Assembly: GCF_000019525.1 (NCBI RefSeq)
Contig: NC_010506.1
Span: forward strand, 3,038,001 to 3,102,000
DNA: 64,000 nt
Direction of reading: 5' to 3'
Origin: Shewanella woodyi ATCC 51908
GTDB taxonomy: Bacteria > Pseudomonadota > Gammaproteobacteria > Enterobacterales > Shewanellaceae
A program made the translations under genes and the position numbers. Below are positions 32,518-41,716 of the stretch, one piece after another (within the stretch, counting starts at the first letter, position 1; each line of letters begins with the position of its first letter). The notes beneath the pieces were generated by a model that saw only the letters and a program-made list of their open reading frames with translations, ran no database searches and was not told the origin of the DNA.

Positions 32518-33036
32518 TTATGCTTCGATCGGCTTACGCCAGTCATCAGAACCAGAAGTACCAGCAACGGTATGATCCCAGTCGATTTTACGGTAAGCCA
32601 TAGACACAGTAACCAGCTGAGTAAAATCAGATTTATTAGGATCTTGACAGTGCGGCATCTGACATTGAATATCGATGATCGTCGCGCCCTCTAACTTAGT
32701 ACTGAAGTAATGCTCCTGCTTACCTTCAACTGAAGTGCGGTACCACTTGAGTTCAACTTCAGTGATCTTCTCACCTGAAGCTAAAGAGTTGTACATCAAT
32801 GGCACTGCTTTGTTTAGCGCAACGGTAAACTTAAATGGTTTGTGCACACGCTGGCCAGATGGTTGTCCAGATTGAGGGTCTGTCGGCACAGTCACGATAT
32901 GATCAAACTCTTGAACCAGCATCTCATCTTCATGGCCTTCGACAAAAATGTCACCGACAGAATCAGCAGTAAACGCGCCCGCAGTGATATCGCCCTGAGT
33001 CTGTCCTTTGATTGAGATATAACATGGTGTTGGCAT
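32518..33036 (-). CDS. hcp: Hcp tube protein (TssD)
   Basis: A 172-aa haemolysin-coregulated protein forming the hexameric inner tube of the T6SS. Family features are the N-terminal PTPCYISIKGQTQGDI, the GQRVHKPFKFTVALNKAVPLMYNSLASGEKI stretch and the C-terminal VTVSMAYRKIDWDH. AAGGAATTATCC precedes the ATG. Monocistronic-looking, with its own sigma-54 promoter (33101-33117) and a downstream hairpin. Confidence 0.97.
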   Translation of the reverse strand: MPTPCYISIKGQTQGDITAGAFTADSVGDIFVEGHEDEMLVQEFDHIVTVPTDPQSGQPSGQRVHKPFKFTVALNKAVPLMYNSLASGEKITEVELKWYRTSVEGKQEHYFSTKLEGATIIDIQCQMPHCQDPNKSDFTQLVTVSMAYRKIDWDHTVAGTSGSDDWRKPIEA

Positions 33037-33100
33037 GGATAATTCCTTTTAAATAAGTAGTGGATTAGAATTGGTTTAGTGATAAACCTAATGTCTATAT

Positions 33101-33117
33101 AGCGAGTATCGTGCCAA
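33101..33117 (-). promoter_or_regulatory. hcp: Sigma-54 promoter of hcp
   Basis: The minus strand reads TTGGCACGATACTCGCT. The -24 GG and -12 GC are separated by exactly 10 nt, and only one base (C for T) departs from the TGGCACG-N4-TTGC consensus. It lies about 65 bp upstream of the hcp ATG. VasH, encoded in this cluster, is the obvious activator. Confidence 0.85.
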
Positions 33118-33168
33118 CTTTTAAGTCATTGATATAACAGGCCATTGCTATATCTAGTTGTAGGCTGG

Positions 33169-33225
33169 GCAATAAATGGCCCAGTGTTGAGCAAGATATG
33201 GCCCAGCGAGCAATAAATGGCCCAG
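33169..33225. promoter_or_regulatory. Three 16-bp direct repeats upstream of the hcp sigma-54 promoter
   Basis: Copies at 33169-33184, 33191-33206 and 33210-33225 read GCAATAAATGGCCCAG, GCAAGATATGGCCCAG and GCAATAAATGGCCCAG. Starts are 22 and 19 bp apart, close to two helical turns, and the block lies about 50-110 bp upstream of the promoter. This is the geometry of an enhancer for a bacterial enhancer-binding protein, here probably VasH. Confidence 0.75.
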
Positions 33226-33255
33226 CTGGACTTTTAGTAGAAATATTTAAAGAAA

Positions 33256-34461
33256 TTATCTCTCCCCATCTTGAGATATAACGTCACTGCTAGGCTGAGA
33301 ACTTAGCTCTAGTTGCAGTGTACCAGACTCATCAGACTGTTGATTGTGGAGCTGTTGGGCAAGCAAGGTTCTTTTTATCAACAAAGCCTTTAACTGGCTA
33401 TTCAACTGATTAAGTTCAACTTCTGCCCTGGCATACTCCTTGTCCTCTAACAGATCCCCAATGTAATAAGTTCGTCCTAAAATAGGTGATAAGCTGCTGG
33501 CATATTGGGCAATAGAGAGGGTTTCTTGCTTCATTTTATTGCTACTTTCTGGCAAAGCCTGTGAAAGCTGGCTTAAATTAGCCATGATGGTTCTTGCGTT
33601 AGCAAACCTTTGATAATTTTTATCTAACTCAACCAGTAAGCTCACTTGTTCAGGATAGATAGAAACTAAAGGCTCGCCCTGTGGCAAGCTAAATGCCCTA
33701 TCAATACGCTGCGCAATCGATGACTCAGGGGCGACCTTTTCTTCTGGTGCTTGATACAGCCATAACGGTAATTTTCCACTCACCTCTTGATGGTAAAGTA
33801 CAGCCAGATAACCGCTTAGCAGACTACAAATAACAATTAAGCTACTCAGAGCCCATAAGGGCCAACGTCTAGCTTTTACCTTAACCGGTACTGTATTTGA
33901 AGCTGAGCTGGGCAACACACTCACTTTATTGGTTTCAAGTAGATCGATCTTTTCGAAAATGAGATACCCCAACACATCTAGATTAGGTACCTGTTGAGGC
34001 TGCTTTTGAGTGATCAACTCAAATAACTTCTGACAAGCATGTTCACAGCGATACCAGTCACGTACATTCGATGATGTGACCGCCATCTTCTTTATTTCTG
34101 GAGTCACCTTAGTCACAGCCCAGTTGATGATCTCAGATACTTTTTCACTGGGGAGTTGAGCTAACTCCGTGGAGAAGGAAACGACCGACAGCATCAAATC
34201 TAAGCCTGAGGCAAGACCTGACACCCCTCGTGTTTTCGATGCAGCCGTAACGAAGTATGCAGAGGTTAATAGGTCGGCCCCCAATCCCGATGAAATTTGC
34301 AGGGCGAGTTGATACACCTTCTCCCAGTCGGTTCCACCGCTCAGTGGGTTGTTACGTCGATTGATCTCGACTCTCATTTGTTGATAAGCAGCGCTATTCC
34401 TAAGCTCTGTTAATTCAGATGCAAGATTAAAGCAGTCCAGTTTACGACTCGTGTTGTCCAT
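33256..34461 (-). CDS. vasL: VasL-like T6SS accessory protein
   Basis: A 401-aa inner-membrane protein. The N-terminal half carries an ImpA-type segment (NNPLSGGTDWEKVYQLALQISSGLGADLLTSAYFVTAASKTRGVSGLASGLDLM). One hydrophobic helix (WPLWALSSLIVICSLLSGYLAVLYH) lies near residues 198-222, and a coiled-coil-prone C-terminal part follows. Its order immediately after tssM is that of vasK-vasL in V. cholerae. It is separated from tssM by a hairpin with a T-run, so its expression may be lower than that of the core genes. Confidence 0.8.
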   Translation of the reverse strand: MDNTSRKLDCFNLASELTELRNSAAYQQMRVEINRRNNPLSGGTDWEKVYQLALQISSGLGADLLTSAYFVTAASKTRGVSGLASGLDLMLSVVSFSTELAQLPSEKVSEIINWAVTKVTPEIKKMAVTSSNVRDWYRCEHACQKLFELITQKQPQQVPNLDVLGYLIFEKIDLLETNKVSVLPSSASNTVPVKVKARRWPLWALSSLIVICSLLSGYLAVLYHQEVSGKLPLWLYQAPEEKVAPESSIAQRIDRAFSLPQGEPLVSIYPEQVSLLVELDKNYQRFANARTIMANLSQLSQALPESSNKMKQETLSIAQYASSLSPILGRTYYIGDLLEDKEYARAEVELNQLNSQLKALLIKRTLLAQQLHNQQSDESGTLQLELSSQPSSDVISQDGER

Positions 34462-34507
34462 TTAAGTATCACCAACAACGTATAGTGTTGTTTTTATTTA
34501 CGTAAAA

Positions 34508-34526
34508 ACAGGGGAAGATCCCCTGT
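34508..34526 (-). terminator. Intrinsic terminator between tssM and vasL
   Basis: Read leftward, ACAGGGGA-TCT-TCCCCTGT is followed at once by TTTTACG. It sits 7 nt beyond the tssM stop, a well-formed rho-independent terminator inside the cluster. Confidence 0.7.
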
Positions 34527-34532
34527 CATCAA

Positions 34533-37500
34533 TTAATACAAGGTTTTTGGGATCTCAAAACTACTCAGTAGTTTGCTGGTAAATGGATTCACATTATCTC
34601 GCGTACGTAGGCGGTAGGTGACATCACCTTTATCGACTTCGAACTGGTAATCGATACTGGTTGAACTACTACCGGACATTCTTGCACTATCTAATAAGCG
34701 GAAAAATGCCCAAGGCCCTTCGAACACAATCGAGCGTGGTGACGCATTTGACTCACTTGGCACCAAGGTTAATTTACTGACTGTAGAGTCACGTAACGTA
34801 TTTGGCCACACCAGATCGATACCTCGTTTAGGGCCATGAGTGTACTCCACATACTGACCATCAATATTCATCACACTTCGACGTTTATTTGGACTCATCT
34901 GCAGCGCCTCTAACGAGAACTCCACATCCAAGTTTCCTTTCGGATTAAAGAAGGCTTTCTGGATCTGTTGTGCCTGCTTAAGCGATTGAAGTACCTCGCG
35001 GCGTACTAGATTGGAATCTCCTTTACTAAATTGGTTTAGTGCATCAAAGTTCTCTTCAAGAAACATCTTCATCTGATCGTTATAAAAACGACTTAACGTG
35101 CCTTCGGGACCAAAAAAGCTTTGAAAGTCATCGATAGATACCTGCTTTGTCGATGCGGGATTAAACGGATAACGCGAAGCTAGGTTTTGTTGATAATCCT
35201 GATACACCTCGTTATACCAACGCACCTCTAAGTGCTTAATGGCACTTTGTAGTACCACTTTCCAGCTTTCACTTGCTAGTTTGCCAACCATGGTATCCAT
35301 AGGTTTTGGCAAACTGGTTGAGATCCTTTCCAGCGCATAAATAGGATCGGCATCATTAAGTGTCAGACGCTCCTGAGCCGCTTTAAGCGCCGCTTTACCA
35401 ACATCGGGGGCATCTTGAATAGACTTAAGATAAGCATGTAAACGCACGACAGACTCCATCACCTCATCCAAATAGACAGGTTGAGTTCCATCAGTCTTAG
35501 TCAGTTGGTTTAAATCTGTAAAATCACCATCAATCTTGGCCGCTATCTGATATTGAGGCGTCTCAATAATCTCCGCCATAGCACTGGCATCATCTGGCAT
35601 CGATGGGAATAGCTCAGTATTTCTGGTCAAATTGTCTAAAATGCGATTCACAGGACGATTGCTAATGGCAAAATTATCAATCACTAATACCCCGTGATTA
35701 ATGTCTGTAAAATCCTTTAATTCAAAGTCGTTTAGCGCCTTTCGCCAAGATGACTGATAATCTAACGTGTATTGGTTAATGATCTTATTACGCAAACTTA
35801 TCTTATCTGCATCACTAAAATCCGTTGACTCAGATTGACCAAGTACCCAGCTATCAATCAAGGCCAGATCGGCAATGGAATCAGACTGCGGGATAAAGTA
35901 ACGCTCGAAACCTTGTTTACTCAATAAACGAGGGATCTTCATCGCATTTGGCGCATTTTCATCACTCACTCTTTGCTCAAACACCAACTCGTAAGCGGGA
36001 CCTGTTGCAACCTTAAGGTCGAGTGCACTACCCAGTTGTGAAGAGGCTGATTGCTTAAGCTGGCGATAAACCCGCTGCTCTATGGGTAGACTGCTTAATT
36101 CTCTTTGAGTTTTTGCTATCAAGCGGTCATAGGGTCGTAACTTATTTTCCGCTTCCACAGCCCCATCGTCTCGCATCGCTTGAAGGTCGGTATGTTGCAG
36201 TGCGTACTCAAGGTGCTCCATCAACTGAGTTTGCAAAACCCTGTCACCTTCATAGGATGTTTGCCATGCTTGGGTGAAATAGGCTTTCACAAAATCATCA
36301 TGACGTCCGCTTTTGTCCACCATCATTCGAAACACTCTGAGCATAGCCAGCTTCTCATTGCTATTGGTCGGTGCATCAGACATATCTGTTGCCACCTGCT
36401 TTAGCAGTGCAGGCAAATAACGGTAAGAGAGCAGCTTTAAATAGGTCTCTTCAACTTTTGGACCTATGGTATGGCCCTGATACAGCCCAAAGTCAGAGAT
36501 TAACTTAGGTTTTTCACGGAAAAAACCAAACTCTAACGTAGCCGTACGTATGGTATTTAACGGCGGAATAATACTCTTACCGAGTTGATCAAAGCTTGTT
36601 TGATCGTTGAGCTCATTAAACTCAGTCACCTTATCCAGTACAGCATCGGCTTGCTGGCTGTTTTGTAAGTAGTAGCGATGCCAAGTGCCCACCAGCAGTA
36701 CAGAAGCGATAGAGCAAGCAACAAAGGAGAGCAACATAAGCCGCCTTTTCTGCTTTGCGACTTTAAAATTATCAGAGGCTAAACCTGCCTCAGGGTAGAT
36801 GATCTTCTGAAACAGAGTATGAATAAAATATGGCGTTGAATTATCGCTTTTTTGTGCACTATTTATCGATTCTCTAAGTCCATAGCGACGAGAAGCACTA
36901 TCGACATAAGCATTAGTCGGCACCCCTTGCTGATACACAGAGGTAAAATAGACGCCTCGCACCAGTGCAGAGGTCGAGAACTGATCGCTTGCCAGTGCAT
37001 CTGCAAAAAACTCCTGAAGAACTTGATGAGCACCAGCGACTTGCCTAACAAAACTGTAGATGGCTGCCCGCTCCTCTTTATCACGACATTGAAGTAGCGC
37101 GCGTGGAAGATGGGCATTAATACGGCTGATAAAGTCGGTATAATCTTCATTGAACTCTTCAAGCCAACTATCAAGATCATTGACTGAGTTTAGTGAAAAG
37201 GTGAATCCCATGATCTCATCACGCTCAGCCTGATTGTAGTGACGGAAAAATGGTTCAAATCCCAACAAAAGATCAAGCTTAGTCAAGGTGATATAGACAG
37301 GAAGACGAGTCGATAGGGTTTCCATCAACTCACGTAAACGCGCACGCATTAGGTGGGCATAAGCTTTACGATCAGATGTCGGCGCACTCACCATATTTGC
37401 CATATCTAGTGCCAGAACAACCCCATTTAATGGACGACGGCTACGTGTTTTATCTAGCCACTCGACAAAATGCATCCAAAGCCGCTTGCTCATCTCACCG

Positions 37501-38096
37501 TTGTTGCTTCCCTCTTCCGTTCTTTGGGTCAATAGCTCTCCATCGGGATCGATCAATACCGCATCATCACTGATCCACCAATCAAATGAGTAAGGATTCT
37601 CGGTTTTCTTACCCGATGCCCTCATCACAGAGGAGAAGACAAACTTTTGACCAGAACGGTTAATCAAACTGGTTTTACCCGCATTTTCTACCCCTAGTAC
37701 TAGATACCAAGGAAGCGCATAGAGATAGTTTCGTGTGTTAAGGCTCTCCTTAAGCCCCAACATCACATCATTAAGTTCAACCTCCTGACGCTCTACCATG
37801 CCAATGATGGGATCGTCTTTTAACTGCTGTGACTTCTCATTATCGACATTGTATTGCTTTAGCTTTCGCCATTGGAACCAACCCCAAATGGTAAAACAGG
37901 ACAAGGAGAAGATAACAGTAGCGATCAGTCTTGAGTTAACACTCGACAGAGGCTTACTTTCATCAATCACAAGCCAAGGGCCTGCCCACCAGATCCCCAC
38001 ATTGATCAAAACAAAAATGGCAACTAACAAAATAGGCAAAGCCGATTTGAGTTCCGGTAATAGCTTAATAAAGAAAGATTTGAGCTTAGACCACAT
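34533..38096 (-). CDS. tssM: TssM / IcmF / VasK inner-membrane protein
   Basis: A 1187-aa core of the T6SS membrane complex, linking TssL and TssJ. Two N-terminal helices (ALPILLVAIFVLINVGIWWAG and LIATVIFSLSCFTIWGWF), a cytoplasmic NTPase-like domain with the P-loop GVENAGKTSLI, a third helix (LMLLSFVACSIASVLLVGTWHRYY, residue ~460) and a large periplasmic region ending in the TssJ-binding C terminus are visible. The start is placed at the ATG at 38096 (MWSKLKSFF), 17 nt after the tssA stop with AGGGA upstream; a longer reading would overlap tssA. Confidence 0.95.
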   Translation of the reverse strand: MWSKLKSFFIKLLPELKSALPILLVAIFVLINVGIWWAGPWLVIDESKPLSSVNSRLIATVIFSLSCFTIWGWFQWRKLKQYNVDNEKSQQLKDDPIIGMVERQEVELNDVMLGLKESLNTRNYLYALPWYLVLGVENAGKTSLINRSGQKFVFSSVMRASGKKTENPYSFDWWISDDAVLIDPDGELLTQRTEEGSNNGEMSKRLWMHFVEWLDKTRSRRPLNGVVLALDMANMVSAPTSDRKAYAHLMRARLRELMETLSTRLPVYITLTKLDLLLGFEPFFRHYNQAERDEIMGFTFSLNSVNDLDSWLEEFNEDYTDFISRINAHLPRALLQCRDKEERAAIYSFVRQVAGAHQVLQEFFADALASDQFSTSALVRGVYFTSVYQQGVPTNAYVDSASRRYGLRESINSAQKSDNSTPYFIHTLFQKIIYPEAGLASDNFKVAKQKRRLMLLSFVACSIASVLLVGTWHRYYLQNSQQADAVLDKVTEFNELNDQTSFDQLGKSIIPPLNTIRTATLEFGFFREKPKLISDFGLYQGHTIGPKVEETYLKLLSYRYLPALLKQVATDMSDAPTNSNEKLAMLRVFRMMVDKSGRHDDFVKAYFTQAWQTSYEGDRVLQTQLMEHLEYALQHTDLQAMRDDGAVEAENKLRPYDRLIAKTQRELSSLPIEQRVYRQLKQSASSQLGSALDLKVATGPAYELVFEQRVSDENAPNAMKIPRLLSKQGFERYFIPQSDSIADLALIDSWVLGQSESTDFSDADKISLRNKIINQYTLDYQSSWRKALNDFELKDFTDINHGVLVIDNFAISNRPVNRILDNLTRNTELFPSMPDDASAMAEIIETPQYQIAAKIDGDFTDLNQLTKTDGTQPVYLDEVMESVVRLHAYLKSIQDAPDVGKAALKAAQERLTLNDADPIYALERISTSLPKPMDTMVGKLASESWKVVLQSAIKHLEVRWYNEVYQDYQQNLASRYPFNPASTKQVSIDDFQSFFGPEGTLSRFYNDQMKMFLEENFDALNQFSKGDSNLVRREVLQSLKQAQQIQKAFFNPKGNLDVEFSLEALQMSPNKRRSVMNIDGQYVEYTHGPKRGIDLVWPNTLRDSTVSKLTLVPSESNASPRSIVFEGPWAFFRLLDSARMSGSSSTSIDYQFEVDKGDVTYRLRTRDNVNPFTSKLLSSFEIPKTLY

Positions 38097-38113
38097 ATAC
38101 TTATTCCCTGTAC

Positions 38114-39517
38114 TTAATCCAAATTTGCTTTTTGTTTTAATCGAGCCATCAAGGTTGGCTCCCAATCAGCTAAGACCATATGACTTGCTTGTTGATACAA
38201 GACTTGATAATCCACCGTTGCCATCGCTGACAATTGATGACTCTGTTTTAGATCTGCACCCAGCAGACGTAGATAAAATGCATCTCTAGGCTCTGATGCT
38301 TGCTGTAGATGTTCATTCAAACTGGCAAAAGCGACCGATAAGCCACCCGAATCTGCCAGCTCAACCACCTCAGCCCTTTTTTGCTCAACTCCCTGCCCGT
38401 TCCCTTCAAAACTGTTGCGTCCGTAACCTTCATCTAACCAAGTTCGAGTCTCGGCATTGGCAAAAGGAATGCCGCCTTTAAATGACATCATGAGTAGCTT
38501 AGGCAGACGTTCAACAAAGGCCGCAGTGTCTTCATGTATCGCCTTAGCCCACTCTAGCTGCCCAAGCGCCATGGCAATTTGGGCACTTAAGTGGTGTCCA
38601 TCTAACCAAAAAGGGCTTAACGTCAGGCTCAACTCAACGCGCCTAAGCAGCGCCATATCCGCCCCTTTCTCTAGCTGACTTTGATACTCACTGACCCTAT
38701 CGGCTGCAATCGGCATCAAACTGGTTTCACCAGCAGCATTGGCATTTTCTGGCACACCGCTCACTGATGACCAAGTAGCAAATCGACGGATCCGCAAGCT
38801 TAGTCCTGTCCCAGTTTCAAACTCAGAGATAAAATCAGCCACTTTAAGCAAGGTTTGTTTGGTCGCTTTATCATTGCTCGAGTCTATCTCTAACTTAGGC
38901 GCACTTCTGCTTACCGCCTCCTCAGCAGGTTCACTGACCGCGTTCGACTTGGTTGCCGATACTCTGTTTTCATTTTGCTCTAACTGTCTGGTTAGTCTTG
39001 TTGCTAATGAGGAGAGCACCTCCGTAGGCAGCTCCAACTTCTCAGCCGAGTCGAGTAAGCTGGACAAGCGCTTAAGCAGCAACTCTTTACTTTGTGGCTC
39101 ACAAAATTGTGTATCGATACTTTCCCCAGACTTTACCGTTCGCTGAACAATCTGAGAGAAATATTTGCGCCTAGGTAGTACGCCCCTATCCCCTGGTGCA
39201 GGGTAGCAAGTCAGCCAATACTCCTTCATGAAGATATCTAAAACACCAAGGGATAAACTAAATCGCTCAAGGCTGGCTTGGTATTGAAGGCATTGCATCA
39301 AATAGATGATGAGCTTTAGATCTTTAGTGCGAGTCTCCAATAATGAGACCACAGCGGTTTCCACCTCTCCCCACTGAACCTCTGCATGAGAAAGAGATCC
39401 AACCTTCATCAATTGACCTTCGACAAAATCAAACAAAACATCGTCAAAAAGTCTTTCACCGACAGGATTATCTCCAGCAATGGGTTTCGCTATCTTTTCA
39501 ATATATTGATGTGTCAT
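38114..39517 (-). CDS. tssA: TssA (VasJ) baseplate/sheath-assembly protein
   Basis: A 467-aa protein with the N-terminal ImpA domain (PIAGDNPVGERLFDDVLFDFVEGQL...VQWGEVETAVVSLLETRTKDLKLIIYLMQCL). The middle is charged and serine-rich (residues ~170-215), and the C terminus is a VasJ-type extension. TssA coordinates baseplate and sheath polymerisation. It lies 4 nt after vasI. It differs from VasL, which shares the ImpA-like segment but carries a membrane helix. Confidence 0.92.
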   Translation of the reverse strand: MTHQYIEKIAKPIAGDNPVGERLFDDVLFDFVEGQLMKVGSLSHAEVQWGEVETAVVSLLETRTKDLKLIIYLMQCLQYQASLERFSLSLGVLDIFMKEYWLTCYPAPGDRGVLPRRKYFSQIVQRTVKSGESIDTQFCEPQSKELLLKRLSSLLDSAEKLELPTEVLSSLATRLTRQLEQNENRVSATKSNAVSEPAEEAVSRSAPKLEIDSSNDKATKQTLLKVADFISEFETGTGLSLRIRRFATWSSVSGVPENANAAGETSLMPIAADRVSEYQSQLEKGADMALLRRVELSLTLSPFWLDGHHLSAQIAMALGQLEWAKAIHEDTAAFVERLPKLLMMSFKGGIPFANAETRTWLDEGYGRNSFEGNGQGVEQKRAEVVELADSGGLSVAFASLNEHLQQASEPRDAFYLRLLGADLKQSHQLSAMATVDYQVLYQQASHMVLADWEPTLMARLKQKANLD

Positions 39518-39521
39518 ATAG

Positions 39522-40163
39522 TTACCAGCGGCATGCTTTCTGTAGCGGCTTAATGGCTTGCTTTAAACCCGTTGCGTCAAACTGCAAGTCATTGAAGTTC
39601 GCATTATCAGAGCTGAGCGTGAACTCTTGAGCTAAAAGCATCTTCTTCATCAGGTGAATAGCTGGAATACCGCGTCCCGATCTAAACACTAAACCCGAGT
39701 TATCACTGACCCATAACTCACCTTGAGAGCTTGGCTTGTTCACCGCCACATATATCGATCCTTGCGCGATCTCTTCAGATACCACCAGCTCAACACGGCT
39801 GATCTCATCAATGCAACTCAGCATAAGAATAGGCCTTGGAGGAAGTGCCCCTATGGCCGTTGCTGTCAGCCACACATTGTTAGGATTATCCTCTTGTTGC
39901 CCTAATAAAAAGTGCGTTTCGTCTTGTCGATTAGCTTCACTAGCCTCCGCCCTAACCCACTCAACAACGCGGGCTTGCTCGCTACCTTGAGTATCATCAA
40001 CAGTGATAGGCGTCATAAAAGCTTGGTCAAAGCAGTAAAGTCGCTCCAACTTACTTTTAATCTGCACACAAGCTTTCGGATCGCTCAATTGCTGGGGCGC
40101 TGCATAACAACTTGCTGCTGTCATTAGCAATCCAAACAGGATCCATCCATTACCCTGTGACAT
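39522..40163 (-). CDS. vasI: T6SS-associated protein VasI
   Basis: A 213-aa exported protein. A signal peptide (WILFGLLMTAASCYAAPQ) is followed by a family-typical segment, DPKACVQIKSKLERLYCFDQAF, whose paired Cys may form a disulfide. The C terminus has NANFNDLQFDATGLKQAIKPLQKACRW. It starts 1 nt inside the vasH stop (TAATG) and is followed by tssA, the same order as in V. cholerae. Probably periplasmic; precise role unknown. Confidence 0.82.
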   Translation of the reverse strand: MSQGNGWILFGLLMTAASCYAAPQQLSDPKACVQIKSKLERLYCFDQAFMTPITVDDTQGSEQARVVEWVRAEASEANRQDETHFLLGQQEDNPNNVWLTATAIGALPPRPILMLSCIDEISRVELVVSEEIAQGSIYVAVNKPSSQGELWVSDNSGLVFRSGRGIPAIHLMKKMLLAQEFTLSSDNANFNDLQFDATGLKQAIKPLQKACRW

Positions 40164-41716
40164 TATTCATTTATCTCCAGCTTTAAACATTTATGAGAAA
40201 ACGTTCTTTTAGGTAGACCTAAACTCATTGCAGCTTTAGTTCGGTCCCCCTTAAATCGATTGATTCGAGTGCGGATAACGTTACGTTCAAACTGTGCAAC
40301 TGCCTCTTTCAAATCTCCAATATCTGCATATTCATGACCTTCAAGCTCACTACCACTTGAGGACTCACAGCTTGGCTCCTCAAACGTGGGCAGATCGCTA
40401 ACATCAATCTCCCCCTGATGAGCCGTAAGTGCGCAGGCATACTCAACAACATTCCTAAGCTCTCGTACATTGCCTGGGTAGTGGTAGGTCGTTAACTTTG
40501 ATAAAGCTTCATAACGAATACCTGTGATCTGTGCTTGATGATGACGATTAAAACGTCCAATAAAGTGGCGGATAAGTTGCGGCAGATCGCTAAGCCTTGA
40601 CTTAAGCACTGGCACAGTGACGGGAAACTGATTTAAGCGATAGTAAAGATCACGCCTAAACTCTCCAGCATTCACCCTCTCTTTTAAGTTCACATGAGTC
40701 GCGGCAACTAAGCGAAAATCTGAGTGAAGTTCTGTTGACCCACCGACGGCGCGGAAATGACCAGACTCAAGCACCCGCAGCAACTTAGATTGCAAACTCA
40801 GTGGCATATCCCCTATCTCATCGAGAAAAAGCGTCCCCTTGGCAGCTTGGGCGATCAAGCCTACTTTCTTGCTATTCGCCCCAGAAAAGGCGCCTTTCTC
40901 ATAACCAAAGAGCTCAGATTCAAGCAGGTTTTCAGGAATAGCCGCACAGTTGATGGCGATAAATGGTGCCTTATGACGAGAGGAGTAATCATGAACCGCT
41001 TTGGCCACTAACTCTTTGCCGGTGCCCGTCTCTCCCTGTACAAGCACAGATAACACAGTACCGGCACCACGTAAGATATCTTTACGAAGTTTGTCCATCT
41101 CACTTGACTCACCCACCAGCTCACTAGACAAACGAGTAAGGTTGGTTTGCAGTGTCATCTCATCACGTATCTCCGCGATCGAGTCCGTCAATTGACAGGC
41201 TTGGCCAGTTTGATCGGCAACTGAGGTTAACCACTGCCAGTGACGTATAAAGACCTCACTATATTGCTGCCAATCCTGCCGTTGAAGCAGGCTACGACTT
41301 GAGTCGAGAGCAAAACAGAGCACGCCTAACAGTTGGCCGTTTTGCTTTAACGGATAGAGAAACAAACTGTGATCTTTTTCAATACCAGAGATAAAAGCTG
41401 CAAACTGAGGGTTATCATGCCAATAGGCCAAACTGTAATAGTCCAGCACCATGGGCTTTGCAGTTTGCAGTACATGAGCAAATGGGTGCTGAAAGTCGGT
41501 GACGTTCCAGCTCACTTGCCCATCCACCTTCAGCAGACCTGTTGATGTCGGTTTTACCGGCTGCAGATAGCGCCCATCGACAGAGGGGGTTAGCAAGAGA
41601 GAGTCAAATAGACCTAACTCATCCTCTAAAGTCTGCAGAAACTGCTCAATCAAATCATCCACCAACTTACACTCAAGTAAGGTCGATGTTTGCTGTAGCC
41701 ATTGCGCCGTGCTCAC
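40163..41716 (-). CDS. vasH: VasH, sigma-54-dependent activator
   Basis: A 517-aa enhancer-binding protein. Residues 1-180 form a GAF-like sensory region. The AAA+ domain follows with Walker A GETGTGKELV, the sigma-54-contacting loop as GAFSGAN (Thr to Ser within the usual GAFTGA) and Walker B LFLDEIGDMPL. A Fis-type helix-turn-helix ends the protein (RINRFKGDRTKAAMSLGLPKRTFSHKCLKL). It should activate hcp through the sigma-54 site and three repeats at 33.1-33.2 kb. Overlaps clpV by 1 nt. Confidence 0.95.
   Translation of the reverse strand: MSTAQWLQQTSTLLECKLVDDLIEQFLQTLEDELGLFDSLLLTPSVDGRYLQPVKPTSTGLLKVDGQVSWNVTDFQHPFAHVLQTAKPMVLDYYSLAYWHDNPQFAAFISGIEKDHSLFLYPLKQNGQLLGVLCFALDSSRSLLQRQDWQQYSEVFIRHWQWLTSVADQTGQACQLTDSIAEIRDEMTLQTNLTRLSSELVGESSEMDKLRKDILRGAGTVLSVLVQGETGTGKELVAKAVHDYSSRHKAPFIAINCAAIPENLLESELFGYEKGAFSGANSKKVGLIAQAAKGTLFLDEIGDMPLSLQSKLLRVLESGHFRAVGGSTELHSDFRLVAATHVNLKERVNAGEFRRDLYYRLNQFPVTVPVLKSRLSDLPQLIRHFIGRFNRHHQAQITGIRYEALSKLTTYHYPGNVRELRNVVEYACALTAHQGEIDVSDLPTFEEPSCESSSGSELEGHEYADIGDLKEAVAQFERNVIRTRINRFKGDRTKAAMSLGLPKRTFSHKCLKLEINE

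Noticed and set aside
37798..38289. 163-aa rightward reading frame spanning the tssM-tssA junction
   Set aside because: Lies across two real genes on the opposite strand, no supporting start.
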